NCBI GenBank assembly: GCA_039714835.1
Contig: JBDLIN010000238.1
Location: 1-5,910 of the forward strand
Source: SZUA-22 sp039714835
GTDB taxonomy: Bacteria > Bacteroidota > Ignavibacteria > Ignavibacteriales > Melioribacteraceae
DNA: 5,910 nt
Direction of reading: 5' to 3'
The stretch's first letter is position 1. Each line of letters starts with the position of its first letter. Made by a program: the position numbers and the translations under genes. Shown here piece after piece: positions 1-5,776 of this stretch. The notes beneath the pieces were generated by a model. That model was not told the DNA's origin and searched no databases. It saw only the letters and a program-made list of their open reading frames with translations.

Positions 1-358
1 TGATCACCGTTTCTGGATTAAGCGGATTTGGATAGTTTTGCATTAGTACAAATTTCATTGGAATTTCACGAGTTAACTCATCGAATATCCCAGTAGTAGT
101 ATCAAAAGCAGCAGTAGCATAGCCGACACTTCCTGTTAGTGTCTTTCTCCCGCCGGTATACCACATCCTGCAAATGGAATTTACAGTATCAAGCATGACA
201 GAAGGAATAGCAACATAATAATCATCCCAGCTTCCCGAATCTCCAACATCCAATACTGGATTATCAGCACATTTTGTCCAAGTAATCCCATCTGGTGAGG
301 TGGCGTATCCTATACGCCATGTAAAATAACCGCCACCTCCACCAAAAAAATATTTTTT
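1..358 (-). pseudogene. 5'-truncated T9SS-secreted beta-propeller-like protein (C-terminal part, runs off left edge)
   Basis: Reading the minus strand from 358 gives 119 open codons with no ATG, GTG or TTG at a plausible start. An in-frame TAA lies immediately upstream at 361-359. The first in-frame Met (residue 55) is inside a conserved repeat. The peptide has two blade-like repeats: WRIGYATSPDGITWTK (about 14-29), then GSWDDYYVAIPSVM (42-55) and MWYTGG...VGYAT (65-82). These resemble the five-bladed propeller repeats of GH43/GH32-like and BNR-type secreted proteins. It ends with QNYPNPLNPETVI (107-119), the start of the Por/type IX secretion sorting domain, so the mature protein would be exported and surface-attached or released. 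The head of the gene is absent: only 23 bases separate the in-frame block from the regulator's stop codon. This looks like a remnant left by a rearrangement, although a sequencing error in the A/T homopolymers at 344-360 cannot be excluded. The substrate is unknown. Confidence 0.72.
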
Positions 359-381
359 TTAGATAAATAGTAATAAAATCT

Positions 382-1233
382 CTATTTGATACTATGTTTT
401 TCATACTCTTTTCTATAGTCTCTAGGAGAAACATTTTTTATTCCTAAAAATTTTCTATTAAAATTTGACAGATTTGAGAAACCAGAGTCGTAAGCTATTT
501 GACTAATGGGTAAATCTGTCTCAATAAGCAATTTACATGCAGCTCCGATACGCAAATCAATTAGATAATCGGTAAATGATTTACCAGTTGTCCCCTTAAA
601 AAAACGACAGAATGAGTTTGGGCTCATTGCTGCAATTTCAGCAACCTCATAGAGTATAATTTTTCTATTGAAATTTTCATTTAAATAACTACAAACTTTA
701 TCAATACGATTTATTTTCTTTTCTTCAGGAGATATTTTGAACAACTGTTTTGAAAGTTTTTGAACATCACTGGCTGAGGCAAGCAATTCAAGTATTTCCA
801 AAATTAGAAGCATTTTCTTAATTGATTTTTCATCTTCTAACTGTAGTAACTTTTTCTTAATTATTTCTACTGTTCTTTTCCCAAATACTAAGCCATTTCT
901 AGAATTTTCAAAAAGCACTTTCAAATCAACCATTTCAGGTAGGTTCGTGAATGTTTTACCTAAAAAATCTTCTCTGAATTGAATTACAAATATTTCTCCT
1001 CCAGTTCTACTGTACCATGTATGTGGTAAATAAGGACCCATCATTATTAAATCATCAGATTCAAATTGTTCAATACTATCACCAACATAGCGAGTACCAT
1101 TACCTTGGGCAATTAATGTAATTTCATATTTACTATGATGATGCCATCGGAAATTCAAGGAATCTGATGTAAAATGTCTATAATAAAAGGAGCTACTACT
1201 GTCTTCTTGTGTATATTCAGTAAATGGTTTCAT
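382..1233 (-). CDS. AraC/XylS-family transcriptional regulator with cupin-like sensor domain
   Basis: A 283-residue protein of the usual AraC-family length. Residues about 25-90 form a cupin-like ligand-binding domain, with a HHH cluster at 31-33, a GNG turn at 44-46 and the PHTW motif at 70-73. Residues about 177-275 form the double helix-turn-helix DNA-binding domain. The first HTH (about 191-211) includes EVAEIAAMSPNSFCRFFK. The second (about 240-262) includes ISQIAYDSGFSNLSNFNRKF, and the family's P-x-x-[YF]-R ending is seen as SPRDYR (269-274). The ATG at 1233 is the only start that keeps the full sensor domain; no strong Shine-Dalgarno site precedes it. The gene is transcribed away from the methyltransferase operon across a shared 121-base region, the usual arrangement for a local regulator. 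I infer that it controls the operon in response to a small molecule, but the ligand cannot be read from the sequence. The family assignment is firm; the target is inference. Confidence 0.95.
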   Translation of the reverse strand: MKPFTEYTQEDSSSSFYYRHFTSDSLNFRWHHHSKYEITLIAQGNGTRYVGDSIEQFESDDLIMMGPYLPHTWYSRTGGEIFVIQFREDFLGKTFTNLPEMVDLKVLFENSRNGLVFGKRTVEIIKKKLLQLEDEKSIKKMLLILEILELLASASDVQKLSKQLFKISPEEKKINRIDKVCSYLNENFNRKIILYEVAEIAAMSPNSFCRFFKGTTGKSFTDYLIDLRIGAACKLLIETDLPISQIAYDSGFSNLSNFNRKFLGIKNVSPRDYRKEYEKHSIK

Positions 1234-1264
1234 TTATATATTCTACTTTGAGAATAAAAATGTT

Positions 1265-1293
1265 AAAATAGTATCAGTATTTGATAATTGCAA
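1265..1293 (-). promoter_or_regulatory. Candidate sigma70-like promoter for the AraC regulator
   Basis: On the minus strand, TTGCAA (1293-1288) is followed after 17 bases by TATTTT (1270-1265), about 31 bases before the regulator's ATG. Both hexamers differ from consensus at two positions and the region is very AT-rich, so this is a weak call. It overlaps the operon promoter on the other strand, so the two transcripts would compete or be co-regulated. Confidence 0.3.
1272..1286. promoter_or_regulatory. Inverted repeat TATCA-N5-TGATA, candidate operator
   Basis: TATCA (1272-1276) and TGATA (1282-1286) form a perfect 5-base inverted repeat around a 5-base centre. The right arm lies within the -35 hexamer of the operon promoter, and the whole element lies inside the spacer of the candidate AraC promoter. 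A perfect 8-base palindrome, ATTGCAAT (1287-1294), follows directly. The position suits a regulator-binding site. Against this, AraC proteins more often bind direct repeats, and short palindromes are common in AT-rich DNA. Confidence 0.3.
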
Positions 1294-1308
1294 TGTAGTA
1301 AATATGAT
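1281..1308 (+). promoter_or_regulatory. Sigma70-like promoter of the methyltransferase operon
   Basis: TTGATA (1281-1286) and TATGAT (1303-1308) are separated by 16 bases. Each hexamer has one mismatch to TTGACA/TATAAT. This predicts a start near 1314-1316 and a leader of about 40 bases before the ATG at 1355. It is the best promoter match in the divergent region. A perfect 12-base AT palindrome (AATATTAATATT, 1319-1330) lies in the leader; its role is unknown. Confidence 0.55.
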
Positions 1309-1340
1309 TGATTAAAGTAATATTAATATTGAAAAATTAT

Positions 1341-1345
1341 GGAGA
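1341..1345 (+). promoter_or_regulatory. Ribosome binding site for the UroD-family gene
   Basis: GGAGA ends 9 bases before the ATG at 1355. This supports that start over later in-frame Met codons, none of which would keep the N-terminal KELIFKAFENK segment typical of UroD-superfamily methyltransferases. Confidence 0.6.
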
Positions 1346-1354
1346 TTTACCAAC

Positions 1355-2701
1355 ATGACCGGAAAAGAGTTAATATTCAAAGCATTTGAAAATAAGGAAT
1401 TGGAAAGAACACCTTGGATACCTTATACCGGGATTCAAGTTGGGAGCTTATCTGAAATAACAGCAGATAAATTATTGCAGAGCAGTGAATTGCTTTTGGA
1501 AAATTTGTTAAAAGCTCATGAACTCTATGGCCCCGATGGTATGCCAGTAGTATTTGATCTACAGATTGAAGCGGAGATACTTGGTTGCGAACTTATGTGG
1601 GATGAAAAAGCTCCGCCATCAGTTAAAAGTCATCCACTCAGTGAGAGTAAAGAGATTAATTTGAAATTACCAGAAAAAAATGATGGTCGTTTACCTATAG
1701 TTTTGGATGTAATGGAAAAATTAAAAAAAGATGTTGGTGAGACTACAGCGCTTTATGGATTGGCTTGTGGACCTTTAACTCTAGCTTCTCATTTAAGAGG
1801 GATGGACTTATTCATGGACATGTATGAAGATCCTGAATTTGTTCAAAATCTCATTGATTTTAGTACGGATGTATTTATAAGAGTTGCTGATTATTATATT
1901 GAAGCCGGAATGGATATAATTGCAGCAGTTGATCCAATAGTATCACAAATATCTCCAGATTCATTTGTGGAATTTCTTCATAAACCTTACGCAAAAATAT
2001 TTGAATATTTAAAAGAGAAAAATGTTTATAACGGCTTATTTGTATGTGGTGATGCAACTAAGAATTTGGAAGTAATGTGCAAGACAAAACCAGACAGTAT
2101 TTCAATAGATGAGAATATTGATATAGTGGAAGCAAAAAAGATCACAGATTCATACAATGTTGTAATCTCAGGAAACATCCCATTAACAACTGTAATGTTG
2201 CTTGGAAATCAACAAGATAACCAACAGTTTACAATAGATTTGATTGAAAAATTGGGTGCAAAGAACTTTATACTTGCACCTGGTTGCGATATGCCTTATG
2301 ATGTTCCTCAAGAAAATATTATTGGAATTGCTCAAGCAGTACAAGATCCTCATGCAACAAGAATTTTACTTAAAAACTATAAAAAAGAAGAAATTAATAT
2401 TGAAGTTGCAATGCCGGACTACAATAATCTTGAAAAACCTCTAATTGAAGTCTATACTGTTGATTCAGCTACTTGTGCAGCTTGCGGATATATGGCAAAG
2501 GCAGCTTTTCAGATGAAAGATGTTTTTAGGGATAAAATTGATGTAGTTGAACATAAAATTACTGAGGTAGAAAATGTTGTACGTGTTGGAAATCTTGGTC
2601 TAAGAAATTTACCAACATTGTTAATAAATGGCGAACCAAAGTTCGTTTCAATTATTCCGAATAAAGTTGAACTTAAAACTGAAATTGAAAAATATCTATA
2701 A
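1355..2701 (+). CDS. UroD/MtaA-superfamily protein fused to a C-terminal thioredoxin-like domain
   Basis: A 448-residue protein. Residues 1 to about 345 are a uroporphyrinogen decarboxylase-superfamily barrel of the cobamide-methyltransferase branch (MtaA, MtbA, CmuA), as shown by ALYGLACGPLTLASHLRG (132-149) and the two Cys positions expected for zinc: VCGDAT (C231) and APGCDMP (C311). In MtaA the zinc motif is His-x-Cys...Cys; here the His position is Phe229, so the site is atypical. The UroD haem-synthesis signature near the N-terminus is missing. Residues about 361-448 form a separate alpha/beta domain beginning LIEVYTVDSATCAACGY, with a CxxC pair (C374/C377), and NLPT with the likely cis-proline P420, i.e. 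thioredoxin/glutaredoxin-like. MtaA itself is about 340 residues long and lacks this domain. It is the first gene of the operon, 5 bases ahead of the GTPase gene. Likely roles are methyl transfer from MtaC to an unknown acceptor, or redox-linked upkeep of the corrinoid system. The domains are clear; the exact reaction is not. Confidence 0.88.
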   Translation: MTGKELIFKAFENKELERTPWIPYTGIQVGSLSEITADKLLQSSELLLENLLKAHELYGPDGMPVVFDLQIEAEILGCELMWDEKAPPSVKSHPLSESKEINLKLPEKNDGRLPIVLDVMEKLKKDVGETTALYGLACGPLTLASHLRGMDLFMDMYEDPEFVQNLIDFSTDVFIRVADYYIEAGMDIIAAVDPIVSQISPDSFVEFLHKPYAKIFEYLKEKNVYNGLFVCGDATKNLEVMCKTKPDSISIDENIDIVEAKKITDSYNVVISGNIPLTTVMLLGNQQDNQQFTIDLIEKLGAKNFILAPGCDMPYDVPQENIIGIAQAVQDPHATRILLKNYKKEEINIEVAMPDYNNLEKPLIEVYTVDSATCAACGYMAKAAFQMKDVFRDKIDVVEHKITEVENVVRVGNLGLRNLPTLLINGEPKFVSIIPNKVELKTEIEKYL

Positions 2702-2706
2702 AGTAA

Positions 2707-3633
2707 ATGGGTAGTAAACCAAAAATAATTTTAGTAACTGGTTTTCTTGGTTCAGGAAAAACAACACTAATTAATAGACTTATAGAATATTACCGAGATA
2801 AAAAAATTGGTTTAATAATTAATGATTTTGGTCAGATTTCCGTTGATGGGATGTTAGTTGAAAACATTATACACAACGCAGGTAAAGAAGAGTCAACAAA
2901 TATATTTGAAATTACTAATGGGTCAATATTTTGTTCTTGCCTTAGTGCTGAGTTAGTTACTGCTCTGAAAGAGTTTGTAAATATCAATCCTGAAGTATTA
3001 ATAATTGAAACTTCTGGTTTGTCTGATCCATCAACATTCAATAAAATTCTCGAAGAAAATAAACTTAATGAATATTATGAAGTTATCTCATCCATCTGTA
3101 TTGTCGATCCAACAAAGACACCAAAATTAGCAACAAAAATTCTTGCAATAGAACGACAAATAAAAAGTTGTAACATTATTATAGTTAATAAGATTGATAT
3201 TTGTGAAGAACATGAATATAGAAGTTCTTATCAACTTATCGAAGCAATAAATACAAAAGTAAAAATAATAGATACAAAATATGCTGAGTTTGATATTTCT
3301 AAGATCGAGGAAAAGTTTGAATACGAAATTAATCCGGTTACAGAAACATGTAACACAGTAAGTAGTCGTCCGGGAAGTATAGTCCTTAATCCACAAAATG
3401 CAACTAAGGAGTTTTTATTCAATCTGTACAATGAAATAAATTCAGAAATTTTTCGAATCAAAGGATTTCTCAAAATTGATGGTCAGAATTATTATATATA
3501 TGATAATAATGATACATTACATATTGTGATTTTTGAGAAAGAAATAGAACAATATGGATTGTCAGTATTGCTTCCAGTAAATAAAATTAATACTGCAAAA
3601 GAAATATATGTTAACTTTAAGAATAATAACTAA
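2707..3633 (+). CDS. CobW/COG0523-family GTPase, likely metal or corrinoid-centre chaperone
   Basis: A 308-residue protein of normal family length. The Walker A loop is TGFLGSGKTT (11-20), the Walker B-like strand runs into ETSGLSDP (101-108), and the guanine-specificity motif is NKID (161-164). A CobW C-terminal domain follows, with IFRIKGFLKI at 248-257. In canonical COG0523 proteins a CxCC metal motif follows the switch region (as NGCICC). Here that position reads NGSIFCSC, so only C76 and C78 are present, shifted by a residue or more: a divergent metal site. The start at 2707 lies 5 bases after the upstream stop with no clear Shine-Dalgarno site, so translation is probably coupled. Family members insert metals such as zinc or cobalt using GTP. 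Between an MtaA-like gene and mtaC, it may supply zinc to MtaB or the UroD-like protein, or assist corrinoid loading. That role is inference; it is not evidence for cobalamin synthesis. Confidence 0.92.
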   Translation: MGSKPKIILVTGFLGSGKTTLINRLIEYYRDKKIGLIINDFGQISVDGMLVENIIHNAGKEESTNIFEITNGSIFCSCLSAELVTALKEFVNINPEVLIIETSGLSDPSTFNKILEENKLNEYYEVISSICIVDPTKTPKLATKILAIERQIKSCNIIIVNKIDICEEHEYRSSYQLIEAINTKVKIIDTKYAEFDISKIEEKFEYEINPVTETCNTVSSRPGSIVLNPQNATKEFLFNLYNEINSEIFRIKGFLKIDGQNYYIYDNNDTLHIVIFEKEIEQYGLSVLLPVNKINTAKEIYVNFKNNN

Positions 3634-3639
3634 AAGGAG
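3634..3639 (+). promoter_or_regulatory. Strong ribosome binding site of mtaC
   Basis: AAGGAG directly follows the GTPase stop codon and lies 8 bases before the mtaC ATG. It is the best Shine-Dalgarno match in the window, consistent with the corrinoid carrier protein being needed in the largest amount. It fixes the start at 3648. Confidence 0.75.
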
Positions 3640-3647
3640 ATTTTAAA

Positions 3648-4313
3648 ATGAGTGATCTATTAGAAAAATTATCTATTTGTATCGAAAGAGGTAAGGTTAA
3701 TGAACAATCTCCATTTCCCCCAGATTTAAAGGGTGAACTTGGAGCAGATGAACTCACTAAACAAGCTCTTGATGAAGGAATTGCTCCGGAAGCGATTCTT
3801 AATGAGTCATTGATGATTGGGATGAGAAAAGTTGGTGATAAGTTCGAAGAAGGAAAGGCTTTTATTCCGGATATGCTAATTGCTGCAAAAGCAATGAATG
3901 CAGCGATGGCTCACTTAAAACCATTTTTTGAATCTGGTGAAGTTGAATTAAAAGGGGATTTTATTATTGGTACAGTTGCCGGTGATTTGCACGATATCGG
4001 TAAGAATATTGTTCGTATGGTTCTGACAGGTGGTGGATGGAACGTTATTGACTTGGGTACAGATGTGAAAGCAGATAAATTTGTTGAAACACTTCAGCAA
4101 TACCCAAATGCTCACGTTGGAATGAGCGCCTTATTAACCACTACAATGATGCAAATGGAAACAACGACTAAAGCTATTAAAGAAGTTTCACCTAATACAA
4201 AAGTATATGTTGGTGGCGCACCCCTGTCACAAGATTTTAGTGATAAAATTGGAGCGGATGGATATTTCCCAGATCCAAATAAATTTATCAAACACTTGGC
4301 CGCTGTTGCTTAA
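3648..4313 (+). CDS. mtaC: Methanol corrinoid protein MtaC
   Basis: A 221-residue cytoplasmic cobamide-binding protein that carries the methyl group on cobalt between the two methyltransferases. Residues 1 to about 93 are the helical B12-binding cap (LMIGMRKVGDKFEEGKAFIP, 55-74). Residues about 103-221 are the Rossmann-like cobamide-binding domain. The base-off/His-on motif DxHxxG is GDLHDIGKN (112-120), with His115 as the lower cobalt ligand. MSALLTTTM (159-167) and VGGAPLSQDF (188-197) match the other loops that hold the cobamide tail. It resembles methanogen MtaC more than the dimethylamine or methoxyaryl carriers, in GDLHDIGKNIV followed by GWNVIDLGTDV and in the neighbouring mtaB. It is shorter than methanogen MtaC (about 258 residues), missing some N-terminal sequence and a C-terminal tail. 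It lies 26 bases ahead of mtaB in the same operon. Confidence 0.95.
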   Translation: MSDLLEKLSICIERGKVNEQSPFPPDLKGELGADELTKQALDEGIAPEAILNESLMIGMRKVGDKFEEGKAFIPDMLIAAKAMNAAMAHLKPFFESGEVELKGDFIIGTVAGDLHDIGKNIVRMVLTGGGWNVIDLGTDVKADKFVETLQQYPNAHVGMSALLTTTMMQMETTTKAIKEVSPNTKVYVGGAPLSQDFSDKIGADGYFPDPNKFIKHLAAVA

Positions 4314-4317
4314 AATT

Positions 4318-4332
4318 TTATTTTCAAAATAA
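4318..4332. repeat. AT-only inverted repeat between mtaC and mtaB
   Basis: TTATTTT (4318-4324) and AAAATAA (4326-4332) are perfect complements around a single base, and overlap the likely AAGG ribosome site (4331-4334) of mtaB. Folding would need some end pairs opened, and a stem of A-U pairs only is weak. It might slightly lower mtaB translation relative to mtaC, or be chance in AT-rich DNA. Confidence 0.25.
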
Positions 4333-4339
4333 GGCATTT

Positions 4340-5710
4340 ATGAAGAACTATTCTAAACTAACGATCGCTAATCATGAAGAATTAGTGATGGGTATTAGTC
4401 CACATCCGGTTAGATGTGGGAATGATCTTACAATCGGGGATGGTAAAGTTTATCCTGAAATAAATTTTACTTTACCCACTATGTTGATAACCAAAGAAAC
4501 ATTTGGAGAAGTTAGGAAACATTATACTGAGATGATGTCTAACATTCTGGAAAGATCAAAACACTTGAACGTTCCAGGACTGGTAGTTGAGTTTGAACAA
4601 CTACCTCCAATGACTGAAACTCCTGAATGGGGTGCTGAAATAACAGAGCTAATCAAAACTAAATTGAATAAGTTCTATGATGAAACAAATATACCCAATG
4701 CTCTTAGAGTTACAGTTTTAGATTTACGCGATGCTGATCACCCACCACTTTTAAGGAGTGGAGAACCAACTGAAAAAACACTAAAAGGATTTGAACTTTG
4801 TGCTCAAGCTGGAGCTGATATCTTATCTATAGAATCAGTGGGAGGTAAGGAAGTTCATGACCAGGCTTTGATGTATGGTGATTTATATGGGATGGTTGCA
4901 AGTCTGGGAATATTAGCACATAGAGATATGAGTTGGCTGTGGAATCAAATAACTGAAATTGCTAATAAGTATGATATTATCTCTGGTGGCGATAGTGCAT
5001 GCGGATTTTCAAATACTGCTATGCAGCTTGCTGGACAAGGTATGTTACCAAGTGTTCTTGCTGCTTTAGATAGAGCGGCTAGTGCTCCACGAAGTCTTGC
5101 CGCTTTTGAGCAGGGTGCCGTTGGTCCATCAAAAGATTGTGCTTACGAAGGTCCGATTATTAAAGCCATTACTGGTTATCCGATAAGTATGGAAGGTAAG
5201 TCAGCATGTTGTGCACATTTTAGTCCCCTTGGTAATATTGCAGCAGCAACTGCTGATTTATGGAGCAACGAATCTGTACAAAATGTTAGACTCTTAAGTG
5301 GAAATGCACCGGAAGCTTTTATGGAATTGTTAACCTACGATTGTAGATTATATAACACAGCATTGGATGAAGGAAATGCACTAATGATGAGAAATATGCT
5401 TGTTAAAAGTGATATCCCTCATAGTGTAGAAGCACTGATGCTTGAGCCGAAAGTTGTTATCGAAATTGCTCAATCTATTGTGAAAAATAAAGGTGGATAT
5501 AATCAGACTAAAGCTTCTGTGCAAACAGCTTTTACTGCCATAGAGAATGCTCTGCAGCAAAATGTTCTTAGTATATCTAATATTGAAAGAGAATGGATGG
5601 ACAAACTAAAAAAAGCTATTGACGCAATGGCAGATTCTGAAGAAGAAGCTCTTGATTATCTAAAAACGATGTATGGTGATGTATTTAAACCTGAAGCTTA
5701 TGGTTTATAG
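4340..5710 (+). CDS. mtaB: Methanol:corrinoid methyltransferase MtaB
   Basis: A 456-residue zinc enzyme, essentially the length of Methanosarcina MtaB (about 461). It transfers the methyl group of methanol to Co(I) on MtaC. The expected zinc ligands are present in their family contexts: Glu165 in SIESVGGKE (163-171), Cys221 in GGDSACGFSNTAM (216-228) and Cys267 in GAVGPSKDCAYE (259-270). They match Glu164, Cys220 and Cys269 of the M. barkeri enzyme as I recall it. Other shared blocks are ISAPRSL-like AASAPRSLAAFE (246-257), KAITGYPISMEGKS (275-288), WSNESV (308-313) and the C-terminal VFKPEAYGL. That ending matches the MtaB family end, so the TAG at 5708-5710 is a true stop and not a pyrrolysine readthrough codon. 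The start at 4340 is preceded by AAGG and keeps the N-terminal HPVRCGNDLTIGDG segment. The MtaB family assignment is firm; methanol as sole substrate is inferred from the family. Confidence 0.96.
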   Translation: MKNYSKLTIANHEELVMGISPHPVRCGNDLTIGDGKVYPEINFTLPTMLITKETFGEVRKHYTEMMSNILERSKHLNVPGLVVEFEQLPPMTETPEWGAEITELIKTKLNKFYDETNIPNALRVTVLDLRDADHPPLLRSGEPTEKTLKGFELCAQAGADILSIESVGGKEVHDQALMYGDLYGMVASLGILAHRDMSWLWNQITEIANKYDIISGGDSACGFSNTAMQLAGQGMLPSVLAALDRAASAPRSLAAFEQGAVGPSKDCAYEGPIIKAITGYPISMEGKSACCAHFSPLGNIAAATADLWSNESVQNVRLLSGNAPEAFMELLTYDCRLYNTALDEGNALMMRNMLVKSDIPHSVEALMLEPKVVIEIAQSIVKNKGGYNQTKASVQTAFTAIENALQQNVLSISNIEREWMDKLKKAIDAMADSEEEALDYLKTMYGDVFKPEAYGL

Positions 5711-5742
5711 ATTTTAATAAAAGATCCTACCTAAGCTGATAT

Positions 5743-5765
5743 GAATTAACTGTTTTAGTTTATTC
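5743..5765 (+). other. Candidate hairpin between mtaB and the RACo-like gene
   Basis: GAATTAACT (5743-5751) and AGTTTATTC (5757-5765) pair around a GTTTT loop, with eight base pairs and one T-T mismatch. No U tract follows; the next bases are CAAAATAAAAA. It is therefore not a normal intrinsic terminator. It could be a processing or mRNA-stability element giving more mtaCB than activator, or chance. Confidence 0.3.
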
Positions 5766-5776
5766 CAAAATAAAAA

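Noticed and set aside
344..360. A7-TA-T8 palindrome as a terminator for the AraC gene
   Set aside because: There are no GC pairs and no true loop, and it lies at the edge of the broken gene's coding frame; it is as likely a homopolymer accident.
1875..2057. Minus-strand open frame inside the UroD-family gene
   Set aside because: A shadow of a well-supported gene, with low-complexity composition and no ribosome site.
2244..2444. Plus-strand open frame in another phase of the UroD-family gene
   Set aside because: It overlaps conserved coding sequence and its Lys/Leu-rich product matches no family.
1355..2701. Annotation as uroporphyrinogen decarboxylase (HemE)
   Set aside because: The N-terminal HemE signature is missing, the two zinc-type cysteines of the methyltransferase branch are present, and the gene sits with mtaC and mtaB.
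2832..3473. Three minus-strand open frames inside the GTPase gene
   Set aside because: They overlap each other and the conserved GTPase motifs; they are chance frames in AT-rich sequence.
2707..3633. Annotation as cobalamin biosynthesis protein CobW
   Set aside because: No cobalamin synthesis genes are nearby, and the COG0523 name is generic; a chaperone role in the methyltransferase operon fits better.
5708..5710. TAG at the end of mtaB as a possible pyrrolysine codon
   Set aside because: Pyrrolysine occurs in methylamine methyltransferases, not MtaB; the protein already ends with the family-typical VFKPE-YG tail.
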